From Bacteroidota bacterium (lineage in GTDB: Bacteria; Bacteroidota; Bacteroidia; Sphingobacteriales; Sphingobacteriaceae), in assembly GCA_013286325.1 (NCBI GenBank), contig JABDFZ010000017.1, forward strand, positions 1 through 39,138: a stretch of 39,138 bases of DNA. The letters are read 5' to 3'. This document shows positions 26,548-35,355 of this stretch, piece after piece. The translations under genes and the position numbers were made by a program. The number at the start of each line of letters is the position of its first letter. The stretch's first letter is position 1. The notes beneath the pieces are model-generated. The model was given only the letters and a program-made list of their open reading frames with translations. It searched no databases and had not been told where the DNA came from.

Positions 26548-26816
26548 GATAAGTTTTTGTTTTTTTAAGGTTAAACCCTTGTTAGGGCATTTTGTTTTTT
26601 AAATTGGTTTTTCTTTTAAATGTTTTCCTTTAGATGTAAAACCGGCTGGCAAGTTATATAATTATGCTTAACAAACAAATTTAACTTAGCGGCAGCTAAT
26701 CAATAGTTATTAACAATATGTAAACTATAAACAATTAAATTTACATAATGAGGCCTAAATAACAACCTGAATTTATTAATATTGAAAAAAATTAACAATT
26801 AATCCGGTTCAATATC

Positions 26817-27014
26817 ATGAAAAGAAGAGATTCAAGTATCCTTTACCTGGTGTTAGGTATATATGCATTAATGGTAAACTGGCACTATAACCATAACCTG
26901 ATATACCTTTTGCTTGCTTATATATTCTGGCCTTTATACCTTATTTACGAATTACTAACCGGTAACCTTTCCCATGGTATGTGGAAGGAGATCCCGCTTT
27001 CTTATTTCAGGTAA
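26817..27014 (+). CDS. Small membrane protein, 65 residues
   Basis: Two hydrophobic segments (ILYLVLGIYALMVNW and LIYLLLAYIFWPLYLIYELL) joined by HYNHN, with a positively charged MKRRD start. This charge and hydrophobicity pattern, an ATG start and absence of a better ORF on either strand support coding. It is not recognised. Similar two-helix proteins are common as single genes in Bacteroidota. Confidence 0.65.
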   Translation: MKRRDSSILYLVLGIYALMVNWHYNHNLIYLLLAYIFWPLYLIYELLTGNLSHGMWKEIPLSYFR

Positions 27015-27158
27015 AATAGCTTAAACATTATAGGGAAATCTGTTTTAGAAATTGTTAATAAAAACGCTCCAGAATGCCTCAATTGTTAAAAAATGTAAAA
27101 AACGAAATACTTTATATTAAATTTAGCTAAAAGTCGTTCCTTTGCTAAATAATCATAT

Positions 27159-27707
27159 ATGAAGAAAATTTCACTTATTGCTATCTTATTCTCGGGGGTT
27201 TTATTTTTAGAAAACTGTAAAAAAGACACAGTTGTAGCCACTGCCACTTCAACATCCTTAATGATCGCTAATATCAGAGATAGTTCTTGGTATACAGATA
27301 CGGTTACTGCATCGCTCAAATATGATGCGGTAAACAAAACCAAAACTTTTACCTGTGTTGGTTCAGCAAATAATAAAAAAATATCTATAAGCCTTATAAC
27401 AGCCTCATCAAGCAATACCAGCGGATTTCCGCTTGGTACTTATAATGTTGATGCTACACCTAATTTACAATTTGCACTTTTAACGCCACAAAAAGCACCA
27501 TCAGGCAATATTGAATATTTACCGGTAGGCACAGTTTACCCCGGCTCAGGTAGTATAATTATTTCAGCTGTAGATTCGGTAAAGAACCAGATTACAGGAA
27601 CTTTTAGTTTTACAACCAGGATAAACAATCCGGATAACTCTGTAACTATAACCCAGGTTTCAATAGGTGGGATTAACAAATTACCTTATACTTTTAGCAG
27701 TAATTGA
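27159..27707 (+). CDS. Putative lipoprotein, DUF6252-like
   Basis: The signal ends in a lipobox-like FLENC (Cys20; Asn before Cys is unusual but tolerated). The rest (182 residues) is a single beta domain: SLMIANIRDSSWYTDTVTAS, KKISISLITASSSNTSGFPLGTYNVD, PGSGSIIISAVDSVKNQITGTFSFTT. The last stretch (IT..D...ITGTFSF) is typical of DUF6252 lipoproteins, which often stand alone in Bacteroidota genomes. No enzymatic motif. Likely periplasm or surface, role unknown. Confidence 0.8.
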   Translation: MKKISLIAILFSGVLFLENCKKDTVVATATSTSLMIANIRDSSWYTDTVTASLKYDAVNKTKTFTCVGSANNKKISISLITASSSNTSGFPLGTYNVDATPNLQFALLTPQKAPSGNIEYLPVGTVYPGSGSIIISAVDSVKNQITGTFSFTTRINNPDNSVTITQVSIGGINKLPYTFSSN

Positions 27708-27834
27708 TTACAGTAAACAGCTACTCAAATTTTCTTTAATATCCACTAATTAGTATGAAGGCGTAAGCTTTTCATGCTTTTTTGTTTTTAGCCCCTCCTC
27801 TTAAACAACAAAAAGCACTTGTTTACGGAATTGT

Positions 27835-27842
27835 TACCTTTG
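27835..27842 (+). promoter_or_regulatory. -7 promoter element TACCTTTG
   Basis: Exact TAnnTTTG, 16 bases before the ATG of the phosphatase gene. It implies a leader of about 10 bases. Confidence 0.5.
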
Positions 27843-27858
27843 CCAAAATTTAATATTA

Positions 27859-28350
27859 ATGCCGCAAAAAAATAAAGCTGTTTTTTTAGATCGTGATGGT
27901 GTGCTTAACCAGGAAATGGGCGATTATGTACGTCATTTTGAAGATTTCCATATCCTGAATAATTTTGATGCCTTAAAAACGCTGCAGGATAAGGGTTATT
28001 TGCTGTTGGTAGCCACAAACCAGGGCGGTCTTGCAAAAGGCTGGTATACTGAAAGTGAGCTTGCAAAAATGCACCAGCACCTGAAAAACATTTACAGCGA
28101 ACATGGTGTTGAAATAATTGATATTTTTTACTGTCCGCATCATCCTGATTTTACCGGTGATTGTGATTGCCGTAAACCAAAACCGGGCTTGTTATTGCAG
28201 GGAATTGAGAAATATAATCTTGATGCGGCGAAATCTTACTTTATTGGCGACCGGGAACGGGATGTTGAAGCCGGAACCGCCGCAGGAGTAAAAGGTATAT
28301 TAATTAACAGCGACCAGCCAATTAGCGAAGTGCTGGATTTGATTGAGTAA
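27859..28350 (+). CDS. gmhB: HAD-IIIA phosphatase, GmhB-type (heptose-1,7-bisphosphate 7-phosphatase)
   Basis: Cytoplasmic HAD enzyme that would remove the 7-phosphate of D-glycero-D-manno-heptose-1,7-bisphosphate for LPS or S-layer precursor synthesis. Motif I is VFLDRDGVLN (nucleophile Asp11, acid Asp13), motif II ATNQGG, motif III KPKPG and motif IV YFIGDRERD. The zinc site of GmhB is complete: Cys92, His94, Cys102, Cys104 (CPHHP...CDCRKP). 163 residues, a single domain. HisB-type histidinol phosphatases share this fold, but the bifunctional hisB is present at 33535, so this copy is more probably the heptose enzyme. Confidence 0.85.
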   Translation: MPQKNKAVFLDRDGVLNQEMGDYVRHFEDFHILNNFDALKTLQDKGYLLLVATNQGGLAKGWYTESELAKMHQHLKNIYSEHGVEIIDIFYCPHHPDFTGDCDCRKPKPGLLLQGIEKYNLDAAKSYFIGDRERDVEAGTAAGVKGILINSDQPISEVLDLIE

Positions 28351-28358
28351 GTTAGAAA

Positions 28359-28390
28359 CCAGAGATTAGAGGCTGGAGATTAGAGATTAG
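28359..28390 (+). repeat. AGAGATTAG tandem repeat
   Basis: Three units of the form (GG/CC)AGAGATTAG, with a GGCTGG variant between the first and second, lie in the 114-bp spacer after the phosphatase gene. The CTAATCTC arm at 11038 is a similar unit in opposite orientation. Confidence 0.55.
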
Positions 28391-28464
28391 TTTTAAAAAT
28401 CAGCACGTTTTTAAATAATCAAAACAACATTATAACTATCCAACGTTACACAATAACCAACTAT

Positions 28465-29967
28465 ATGACCCTAAAACGCTATTTAAATAATCTCGATTCG
28501 TTAATAGCCGCCATTATTGGTTTTTATGTTATTTACCTGTTTACAAAATATAGTGGAGTTGGCATTTCGCCCGACTCCATTATGTATGCCAGTACTGCAA
28601 CCAATATGCAGGCGCATGGCACTATTATAACATTTAATAAGGGGCCATTGGTGTTCTTCCCTGTGTTTTATCCTTTTTTTCTAAGCGTTATCCAGTTTAT
28701 TTCGAGGGTTGACCCTATTGAAGCTGGTGCTATGATCAATGCCGGTCTTTTTGCTGCTGTAATATTTACCAGCGGGTGGATAATGGAAAAGTTCATTTCC
28801 CACTCTCGCATTTACAAGTGGCTGATACTTGTAGCTATTATTCTAAGTCCTGGTTTATTGGAAATTTACACCTACTTGTGGTCGGAAACGTTGTTTATTT
28901 TCGAGATCCTGCTTTTTATAATTGCTTACTGGAAGTACCTGCAAATACATACCACCAAAGCATTAATATTTGTTGCACTTATCACTGCAATTAGCTGTAT
29001 TACACGTTATGCCGGGGTAACTGTTGTAGGCGCCGGAGGACTGATGTTATTGCTGGACAACAAGCTAACGATTAAAAAGAAAATCATTCATATTTTAATG
29101 TTCGGCTTTATTTCAGTTTCACCTTTGGTAGGGAACCTGGTGATGAACAGGGTTAATTCGGGCTTGAGCACCGGCACACGTCTGCCTTCAATTACTCCTT
29201 TTATTGATAATCTGTACTATTTCGGCACCGTAATTTGCGATTGGGGAAGCTTGAGTAAGGCTGCTTATCCCCTGGCGACTGTTATTGCTTCGGTAGTATT
29301 ACTGGCTTTGATAGGTATTTTGTTATGGAAAGCGTTTAAGGGCCGCATTAATAGTTATGAAAACATTGTAATAGCTTTTGCCATTGTTTATGGGCTTTTT
29401 ATAGTGATATCGGCAAGTATATCCAGGTATGAGCGCATTAACAGCCGTTTGTTATCACCTATGTTTATTCCGCTTCTAATCTCTTGTACCAGTTGGGTGC
29501 CTGATGTCTTGAGACTGATAAAATCAAAGGCTAAATATGTGCTGGCTGGGGTAGCAATAATTTTGATGCTGGCCTTTGAATATTCAACTTTTCAAACAGA
29601 TTACCAGCGATATGACGATGAACATGATTACGGGGTACCCGGCTATAGTGATGATGATTGGAATAAGTCGGAATTTATTGTTTACCTAAGGCATCACAAA
29701 AGCATGTTTAAACCTGGCATCCCGATTTATACAGATGCCGATGAAGCGGTTTATCTGTTTACCCGAATGTCATCTACAGTAATACCCCATAAGTTTTTCA
29801 AGGCCGACGTTCAAAAATTTTATGCGCAAAAACGTTTTTACCTTATCTGGTTCACTAACTTATATAATACCGAGCTGATAAGCCTGCCTGATATTATGAA
29901 AAACAAAAAACTGGTTAAAATTGGTGAGGCCAAAGAGGGTATTATTTATTATTGTGATGAGAAATAA
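28465..29967 (+). CDS. Polytopic membrane protein, GT-C (family 39-like) glycosyltransferase-like
   Basis: 500 residues with about 10-11 transmembrane helices and a soluble C-terminal part. The first periplasmic loop carries an Asp in GVGISPDSIMYASTATN, the position of the acidic catalytic residue in GT-C enzymes, and YLWSETLFIFEILLFIIAYW is a typical helix of ArnT/PMT-like proteins. The C-terminal region (about 390-500) contains PIYTDADEAVYLFTRMSS and no extra domain. Such enzymes move sugars from polyprenyl phosphate to lipids or proteins. Substrate unknown. It lies alone before the his operon. Confidence 0.7.
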   Translation: MTLKRYLNNLDSLIAAIIGFYVIYLFTKYSGVGISPDSIMYASTATNMQAHGTIITFNKGPLVFFPVFYPFFLSVIQFISRVDPIEAGAMINAGLFAAVIFTSGWIMEKFISHSRIYKWLILVAIILSPGLLEIYTYLWSETLFIFEILLFIIAYWKYLQIHTTKALIFVALITAISCITRYAGVTVVGAGGLMLLLDNKLTIKKKIIHILMFGFISVSPLVGNLVMNRVNSGLSTGTRLPSITPFIDNLYYFGTVICDWGSLSKAAYPLATVIASVVLLALIGILLWKAFKGRINSYENIVIAFAIVYGLFIVISASISRYERINSRLLSPMFIPLLISCTSWVPDVLRLIKSKAKYVLAGVAIILMLAFEYSTFQTDYQRYDDEHDYGVPGYSDDDWNKSEFIVYLRHHKSMFKPGIPIYTDADEAVYLFTRMSSTVIPHKFFKADVQKFYAQKRFYLIWFTNLYNTELISLPDIMKNKKLVKIGEAKEGIIYYCDEK

Positions 29968-30022
29968 TACCGGAATTTAATTCCGATTACATGATCTCTA
30001 ATCAATCAATTCGAAATTTAAT

Positions 30023-30052
30023 TTTGATTTAACAAACTGTTATTTATATTTG
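30023..30052 (+). promoter_or_regulatory. Promoter of the histidine operon
   Basis: TTTG at 30023-30026 and TATATTTG at 30045-30052 match the Bacteroidota -33 (TTTG) and -7 (TAnnTTTG) boxes, with 18 bases between. This is the best promoter in the window. Transcription should start near 30058-30060, just before a small hairpin (TATAGT/ACTATA, 30064-30078) and the leader ORF. Confidence 0.7.
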
Positions 30053-30085
30053 CACCGCTCATCTATAGTTTTACTATACAAAAAA

Positions 30086-30148
30086 ATGAACGGTTATACA
30101 TTATATCATTTGCACCTGCACCATCACCACCATGTGGTGATTAGATAA
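30086..30148 (+). CDS. hisL: His operon leader peptide, 20 residues with seven His
   Basis: ATG AAC GGT starts a 20-codon ORF, reading MNGYTLYHLHLHHHHHVVIR, then TAA. Seven of nine consecutive codons (residues 8-16) are His, using both CAC and CAT. It lies about 26 bases after the predicted transcription start and 67 bases before hisG, exactly the layout of an amino-acid attenuator. When charged His-tRNA is scarce, ribosomes should stall on this run and change the folding of the leader RNA. The coding region is itself part of nested hairpins. Missed by ORF callers because of its size. Confidence 0.9.
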   Translation: MNGYTLYHLHLHHHHHVVIR

Positions 30149-30153
30149 TGTAT
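30096..30153 (+). promoter_or_regulatory. Nested leader hairpins over the His codons (attenuator)
   Basis: Outer stem ATACATTAT (30096-30104) with ATAATGTAT (30145-30153), 9 bp. Inner stem ATCACCAC (30123-30130) with GTGGTGAT (30134-30141), 8 bp, 3-nt loop. The inner stem pairs the His codons with the two Val codons. A stalled ribosome would open both. A U-rich tract (TATTTTTATTATAG, 30185-30197) follows, but no strong hairpin directly before it could be found by eye, so the terminator half of the switch is unproven. Confidence 0.65.
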
Positions 30154-30215
30154 GTTTCTACGCGAAATAACAACCCTCCGTTTATATTTTTATTATAGTT
30201 CCTTAAAATCATTCA

Positions 30216-31067
30216 GTGAAAACACTTAAAATAGCGATCCAAAAATCGGGTCGGCTCAACGAAAAATCCGTTGAATTATTAAAAAACTGCGGCTTAAGCT
30301 TCGAAAACTACAAAAGCTCGCTTATCTCCCCTGTATCCAACTTTCCGCTCGAAATTCTTTTTCTGCGTGATGATGATATTCCCGAATATGTTCAGGATGG
30401 CATTGCCGACCTGGGTATTGTTGGTGAAAATGTGATACAGGAAACCGAAGTTGAGGTAAGCTACCTGCAACGCCTGGGCTTTGGCAGGTGTTCGCTTAAA
30501 ATAGCAGTACCAAACACAAACGACATTCAAAGTCTTGATGAATTGAATGGTAAATCGATAGCTACCTCGTACCCTGCTATCCTTGGTAAATTCCTGAAAG
30601 AAAAAGGTATACAAGCAGATATCCGCACCATTTCCGGCTCTGTAGAGATCTCTCCTGGTCTTGGGTTAAGTGACGCTATTTGCGACCTTGTATCCACAGG
30701 AGGCACACTTAAAAGCAATGGCTTAAAACCATTTGCTGATGTAATGACATCTGAAGCAGTATTAATAGGCCGCAAAGGAAGTGAAAATGAGGACCTTGTA
30801 AAGGAACTTATCCAACGCATTCAATCAGTATTAAGGGCTAAAGAAACCAAATATGTTGTTTTGAACGTTCATAAAAATAATTTACCGGCAATTACGGCAT
30901 TGCTTCCGGGTGTTAAAAGCCCTTCGGTAGTGCCATTGGCCGAGGAAAACTGGGTAGCTGTACATACTGTTATCCCGGAACGCGATTTCTGGGACAGGAT
31001 TAGTCAACTAAAACAAGCCGGAGCGCAGGGCATTGTAGTAATGCCGATTGAGAAGATTATTTTATAG
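30216..31067 (+). CDS. hisG: ATP phosphoribosyltransferase, long form
   Basis: First step of histidine synthesis: ATP + PRPP to phosphoribosyl-ATP. GTG start at 30216 gives the usual KTLKIAIQKSGRLNEKS. The PRPP-binding region is DAICDLVSTGGTLKSNGL. The 283-residue length and the C-terminal part (VVLNVHKNNLPAITALLPGVKSPSV...) show the long form with its own ACT-like regulatory domain, so no HisZ is needed and feedback by histidine is expected. First gene of the operon, behind the hisL attenuator. Confidence 0.97.
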   Translation: MKTLKIAIQKSGRLNEKSVELLKNCGLSFENYKSSLISPVSNFPLEILFLRDDDIPEYVQDGIADLGIVGENVIQETEVEVSYLQRLGFGRCSLKIAVPNTNDIQSLDELNGKSIATSYPAILGKFLKEKGIQADIRTISGSVEISPGLGLSDAICDLVSTGGTLKSNGLKPFADVMTSEAVLIGRKGSENEDLVKELIQRIQSVLRAKETKYVVLNVHKNNLPAITALLPGVKSPSVVPLAEENWVAVHTVIPERDFWDRISQLKQAGAQGIVVMPIEKIIL

Positions 31068-31133
31068 TTGGCAGTTAGCAGTATCTGTCAACAGCAGAAA
31101 CTGCAAACCGTCCACTGCAAACTGTAAACTGGA
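31068..31133. repeat. TTGGCAGTT/AACTGC intercistronic palindromic repeat, copy 1
   Basis: The hisG-hisD gap consists of TTGGCAGTTAGCAGT followed by ACTGCAAACCGTCC and ACTGCAAACTG units, inverted relative to the first arm. The same family fills the hisB-hisH gap. It can fold as an imperfect hairpin in the his mRNA. Confidence 0.65.
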
Positions 31134-32420
31134 ATGAAACGATATAATTATTCAGATTTAAGTATTGCCGATATCCAAAAACTGGTTCAGCGCAATGTTG
31201 ATCCAGCAAATGAGATCCGTGCCATTGTTGAGGATGTTATTGTGCATGTTCAGCAAAATGGAGATAGCGCTTTACTGGATTATGCTTTAAAATTTGACAA
31301 AGTCGAGTTGGATAAGTTATATCTGGACAAAGAGGAATTAACTGAAATTGCTTCGACAATTACTGATGAGCAAAAGGCAGCTTTAGAAATTGCATATAAC
31401 AATATTTATAAATTCCATGCTGCGCAGCTCAAAGCCGAAGGCAAAGTAGAAACGATGCCCGGTGTAACCTGCTGGCGCGAATTAAGGCCGATTGAAAAGG
31501 TTGGTTTATATATACCTGGCGGCAGCGCTGTATTGCCAAGTACATTTTTAATGCTTGGTATCCCGGCTAAAATAGCAGGGTGCAACGAGGTTATTGTTTG
31601 CTCACCTCCGCAAAAAAATGGAAAAGTAAATGCCTTTATTGCTTATGTTGCCCTTATGCTCGGGATTGATAAAATATACCTGGCAGGTGGATCGCAGGCA
31701 ATAGCAGCAATGGCTTATGGGACCGAAACCATTACTAAAGTTGATAAAATATTCGGCCCCGGAAACCAATTTGTTACCAAAGCAAAAACCATTATCCAAT
31801 CGACCACTACCACAGCCATTGATATGCCGGCAGGGCCGTCGGAAGTATTGGTTATTGCTGATGAAACCGCAAACCCGGTTTATGTTGCTGCTGATCTGTT
31901 GGCGCAGGCAGAGCATGGAATGGATAGTCAGGCTATATTGGTTTGCACATCCACCCAAATAGCCGGGAAAGTTCTGGCCGAGCTTGATAAGCAATTACCT
32001 GTATTGCCCCGTGCCGAAATTGCAAAGGTAGCTATCGAAAGCTCATATGTTGTGATAACAAATAACCTTATTGAAGCAATGAGTTTTAGCAACCAGTACG
32101 CCCCGGAGCACCTAATATTAGCTACTGAAAACTGGCAACAGATAACAAGCAGCATTATTAATGCAGGCTCAGTGTTCGTTGGTAATTTAACACCCGAAAG
32201 TGCAGGAGATTATGCATCAGGCACTAACCATACCTTGCCTACAAGCTCCTACGCGAGGGCTTATTCAGGGGTATCGGTTGATTCGTTTGTTAAAAAGATC
32301 ACGTTTCAGCATATCACACCTGAGGGGATACAAAACATCGGGCCATTTGTCGAAATACTGGCAGAACTGGAGGGATTACACGCGCATAAGAATGCAGTGA
32401 CGGTGAGAATGAAGGAATAA
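31134..32420 (+). CDS. hisD: Histidinol dehydrogenase
   Basis: Zinc-dependent, oxidises L-histidinol to histidine in two NAD steps; cytoplasmic dimer. Seen: YIPGGSAVLPSTFLMLGIPA (nucleotide region), DKIFGPGNQFVTKAK, MPAGPSEVLVIAD, AQAEHGMDSQAILV (metal/substrate His), NQYAPEHLIL (catalytic Glu-His) and GDYASGTNHTLPTS. The length of 428 matches the family. Start ATG 31134 follows the repeat-filled gap. Confidence 0.97.
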   Translation: MKRYNYSDLSIADIQKLVQRNVDPANEIRAIVEDVIVHVQQNGDSALLDYALKFDKVELDKLYLDKEELTEIASTITDEQKAALEIAYNNIYKFHAAQLKAEGKVETMPGVTCWRELRPIEKVGLYIPGGSAVLPSTFLMLGIPAKIAGCNEVIVCSPPQKNGKVNAFIAYVALMLGIDKIYLAGGSQAIAAMAYGTETITKVDKIFGPGNQFVTKAKTIIQSTTTTAIDMPAGPSEVLVIADETANPVYVAADLLAQAEHGMDSQAILVCTSTQIAGKVLAELDKQLPVLPRAEIAKVAIESSYVVITNNLIEAMSFSNQYAPEHLILATENWQQITSSIINAGSVFVGNLTPESAGDYASGTNHTLPTSSYARAYSGVSVDSFVKKITFQHITPEGIQNIGPFVEILAELEGLHAHKNAVTVRMKE

Positions 32421-32430
32421 TTTAAAAAAA

Positions 32431-32464
32431 CTTTGTCATTGCTTCGTGCCTCGCAATGACAAAG
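32431..32464. repeat. GTCATTGC...GCAATGAC hairpin repeat between hisD and hisC
   Basis: Perfect 12-bp stem CTTTGTCATTGC (32431-32442) with GCAATGACAAAG (32453-32464), loop TTCGTGCCTC. This is the sequence type seen as a dispersed repeat in many Bacteroidota genomes. No U-run follows, so it is more likely an mRNA-stability or processing element than a terminator. Confidence 0.75.
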
Positions 32465-32491
32465 TCAATTAAGGTTTTAGAATAAAGAAAA

Positions 32492-33538
32492 ATGTTTAGT
32501 ATAAATAACATATTAAGAGAAAACATAAAACAACTTGTCCCCTATTCCTCTGCACGTGATGAGTACCAGGGAGAGGCAAGCGTGTTTTTAGATGCTAATG
32601 AGAATGCATTCGGCTCACCTATGGAGCAGCAATTTAACCGCTACCCCGATCCGTTACAATTTGAAGTTAAAAAGCGGTTAACCAAGATTAAAGGCGTACC
32701 ACCGCGCAATATATTTGTAGGTAATGGCAGCGATGAAGCTATAGATATACTTTTTCGCAGCTTTTGCAATCCAGGTGCTGACAATGTGATATTGGTGCCT
32801 CCTACTTATGGGATGTACCAGGTTTCGGCTAATATAAATGATGTTGCTGTAAAGAATGTGCCGCTTACTGAAGAATTCCAGCTTAACCTTGAGGGTATAG
32901 CTGAGGCTATTGATAAAAACACCAAGCTTATATTTATCTGCTCTCCAAATAACCCTACAGGTAATTCTATCGACCGCACTGACATTGAAACCCTGCTTGC
33001 AAATTTTAGCGGCATAGTTGTGGTTGATGAAGCTTATATCAACTTTAGCAGGCAAAAGACTTTTATACAGGAGCTGACTGAATATGCAAATTTGGTTGTT
33101 CTGCAAACATTATCAAAAGCATGGGGGCTAGCCGGTTTGCGTATAGGTATGGCCTTTGCCAGTGAAGAAATTATTGAAGTGATGAACAAAGTTAAACCGC
33201 CATATAATGTAAACGAAGCTTCGCAACAACTGGCTTTACAAGCACTGGCTAATATAGAACAGGTAAACAACTGGATTAAGGAAATTTTATTGCAAAGGGA
33301 TAAACTGGTTCTAGGTTTAAAAGACTTCGATTTTGTGGTGGATATTTACCCTTCTGATGCAAATTTTATCCTGGTTAAAACCACTGATGCAAATGGCATT
33401 TATAATTTTTTAGTAGAAAAAGGCATAATTGTCCGCAACCGTTCGAAAGTTGAACTTTGCGAAGGCTGCTTACGCATTACTGTTGGCACACCTGATGAAA
33501 ACAACCTGTTACTCCAAACCTTACAAAACTTTAAATGA
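32492..33538 (+). CDS. hisC: Histidinol-phosphate aminotransferase
   Basis: PLP enzyme that converts imidazole-acetol phosphate and glutamate to histidinol phosphate. The PLP Lys is Lys209 in [50 protein letters not shown] and VVDEAYINF are the other fold-type I landmarks, and the phosphate-binding Arg region is [17 protein letters not shown]. 348 residues. Its stop overlaps the hisB start (ATGA). Confidence 0.97.
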   Translation: MFSINNILRENIKQLVPYSSARDEYQGEASVFLDANENAFGSPMEQQFNRYPDPLQFEVKKRLTKIKGVPPRNIFVGNGSDEAIDILFRSFCNPGADNVILVPPTYGMYQVSANINDVAVKNVPLTEEFQLNLEGIAEAIDKNTKLIFICSPNNPTGNSIDRTDIETLLANFSGIVVVDEAYINFSRQKTFIQELTEYANLVVLQTLSKAWGLAGLRIGMAFASEEIIEVMNKVKPPYNVNEASQQLALQALANIEQVNNWIKEILLQRDKLVLGLKDFDFVVDIYPSDANFILVKTTDANGIYNFLVEKGIIVRNRSKVELCEGCLRITVGTPDENNLLLQTLQNFK

Positions 33539-34686
33539 GCAAGCTGCAAAAAATACTTTTTATTGACCGCGACGGCACCTTAATTGAAGAAACGCCGGAT
33601 GAGCAAATAGACTCGTTTGCAAAACTGACTTTCTATAAAGGTGCTTTGCAATATCTTCCTAAAATAGCTAAGGAGCTGGATTACGAGCTGGTGATGGTTA
33701 CTAATCAAGATGGTTTAGGTACGGCTTCGTATCCTGAGGATACATTTTGGCCGGTGCAGAACTTTGTACTTAAAACTTTTGAAAACGAAGGTGTTGTATT
33801 TTCAAACATCTGTGTTGACCGTACCTTTCCTGCTGAAAATGCTCCTACGCGTAAACCAGGGATCGGGTTACTGCTTCAATACTTTGATGCTGAAAAGTAT
33901 GATTTGAAAGGTTCGTTTACAATAGGCGACCGAAAGAACGATGTGCTGCTTGGTCATAACTTGGGAGCAAAAGCAATATGGCTGAACGATAATTCGAACT
34001 TAGGGAGTCATGAGTTTAAAAGCCCCGCGGAAGAAGATGCCGTAAAAAGCACTGTTGCTCTTGAAACTACAGACTGGCAAAAAATATATGAGTTTTTAAA
34101 ACTCGGGGAGCGTGTGTTTGAACATCGTAGAAGCACTAAGGAAACAGATATCTATATAAAAATAAACCTTGATGGTACAGGTGAAGCCAAAGTATCAACC
34201 GGTATTCATTTTTTTGACCACATGCTTGACCAGATTGCCCGGCATGGAAGTATTGATCTTGAGGTTGTTGCCAATGGCGATCTGCACATTGATGAGCACC
34301 ATACCATTGAAGATACCGGTATAGCCTTAGGCGAAGTGTTTGCTTTAGCCTTAGGCAATAAAAAGGGAATTGAACGCTATGGTTTTTGCCTGCCAATGGA
34401 TGATTGCCTTGCGCAGGCAGCCATTGATTTTGGCGGCAGGAACTGGATTGTTTGGGATGCGGAATTTAAAAGAGAAAAGATTGGAGAAATGCCAACAGAA
34501 ATGTTCTTCCACTTCTTCAAATCGTTCAGTGATGCAGCGAAAGCCAACCTGAATATAAAAGCCGAAGGTGAAAACGAACACCATAAAATTGAGGCTATAT
34601 TTAAAGCCTTTGCAAAAGCTATAAAAATGGCTGTGAAAAGAGATGTAAATAATATGGTTTTACCGTCTACTAAAGGACTTTTATAG
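33535..34686 (+). CDS. hisB: Bifunctional histidinol-phosphatase / imidazoleglycerol-phosphate dehydratase
   Basis: Two-domain HisB as in enterobacteria. N-terminal HAD phosphatase (1 to about 165): [11 protein letters not shown] with Asp11/Asp13, [36 protein letters not shown]-terminal dehydratase (about 190-383): [46 protein letters not shown] (metal His/Glu), EFFHF equivalent MFFHFFKSF and [17 protein letters not shown]. In the Zn fingerprint of the HAD part the CxH...CxC set is not seen in the usual form, only single cysteines, unlike the GmhB copy. Overlaps hisC by 4 bp, so translation is likely coupled. Confidence 0.96.
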   Translation: MSKLQKILFIDRDGTLIEETPDEQIDSFAKLTFYKGALQYLPKIAKELDYELVMVTNQDGLGTASYPEDTFWPVQNFVLKTFENEGVVFSNICVDRTFPAENAPTRKPGIGLLLQYFDAEKYDLKGSFTIGDRKNDVLLGHNLGAKAIWLNDNSNLGSHEFKSPAEEDAVKSTVALETTDWQKIYEFLKLGERVFEHRRSTKETDIYIKINLDGTGEAKVSTGIHFFDHMLDQIARHGSIDLEVVANGDLHIDEHHTIEDTGIALGEVFALALGNKKGIERYGFCLPMDDCLAQAAIDFGGRNWIVWDAEFKREKIGEMPTEMFFHFFKSFSDAAKANLNIKAEGENEHHKIEAIFKAFAKAIKMAVKRDVNNMVLPSTKGLL

Positions 34687-34760
34687 TTGGCAGTAGGTAG
34701 TGTGCGGTTGGCAGTAATTGCCACTTTCACTGCAAACTGCAAACCGACAACTGCAAACTT
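34687..34760. repeat. TTGGCAGT/AACTGC intercistronic palindromic repeat, copy 2
   Basis: The hisB-hisH gap holds TTGGCAGTAGGTAGTG, CGGTTGGCAGT and, inverted, ACTGCAAACTGC and CAACTGCAAACT. Same family as the hisG-hisD gap, with the two copies differing in arm number. Foldable as a long imperfect hairpin. Confidence 0.7.
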
Positions 34761-35351
34761 ATGATAGGGATAATACAATACGGTGCCGGGAACATTTTCT
34801 CATTAACTGCTGCTTTGGAGCGGTTAGGGATTGCCTATGGCATGATCAGTAAAGAAGACGATTTTGAACTTTATGACAGATACATTATTCCAGGGGTTGG
34901 GCATGCGGGTGCTGCTATGAATAAGCTGGAGCAAACCGGTTTAGTGTCGAAAATAAAATCGCTTAGCAAACCTACATTGGGTATTTGTGTAGGTATGCAG
35001 TTGTTAACCACACATTCGGAAGAAGGCGACACTAACTTATTGAATATCATCCCTGTAAGAACACTAAAATTTACAAGTAGTCCGTTATATAAGATACCGC
35101 ATACCGGATGGAACAGGGTGTATCCCGAAAAGGAAAGTTTACTTTTTGAAAATATTCCGAACGGATCACACTTTTACTTTGTACATTCATACTTTATTGA
35201 GCATAATATTGCATATACTTTATCGACAACAACTTATAACGAAAAGTTTTCGGCATCAATTATGCATAATAATTTTTATGGTGTACAGTTCCATCCTGAA
35301 AAATCCGGGGCCTATGGTGAAATCTTACTAAAAAACTTCTCAAAAATTTAA
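34761..35351 (+). CDS. hisH: Imidazole glycerol phosphate synthase, glutaminase subunit
   Basis: Class I glutamine amidotransferase that makes ammonia and passes it through the HisF barrel. The triad is Cys76 (GICVGMQLL), His178 and Glu180 (GVQFHPEKSG). The N-terminal IIQYGAGN is the usual start. 196 residues. Four bp separate its stop from hisA. Its partner HisF carries an N-terminal extension (see the fusion entry), on the side where HisH docks. Confidence 0.97.
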   Translation: MIGIIQYGAGNIFSLTAALERLGIAYGMISKEDDFELYDRYIIPGVGHAGAAMNKLEQTGLVSKIKSLSKPTLGICVGMQLLTTHSEEGDTNLLNIIPVRTLKFTSSPLYKIPHTGWNRVYPEKESLLFENIPNGSHFYFVHSYFIEHNIAYTLSTTTYNEKFSASIMHNNFYGVQFHPEKSGAYGEILLKNFSKI

Positions 35352-35355
35352 AGAC

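Noticed and set aside
27781-27810. GCCCCTCCTCTTAAAC as a further copy of the G/C-palindromic repeat
   Set aside because: Only the left half resembles the repeat and the GGGGG arm is missing. Too weak to count.
30053-30215. T-box riboswitch upstream of hisG
   Set aside because: No T-box sequence or specifier stem was recognisable. The His-codon leader ORF explains the region better.
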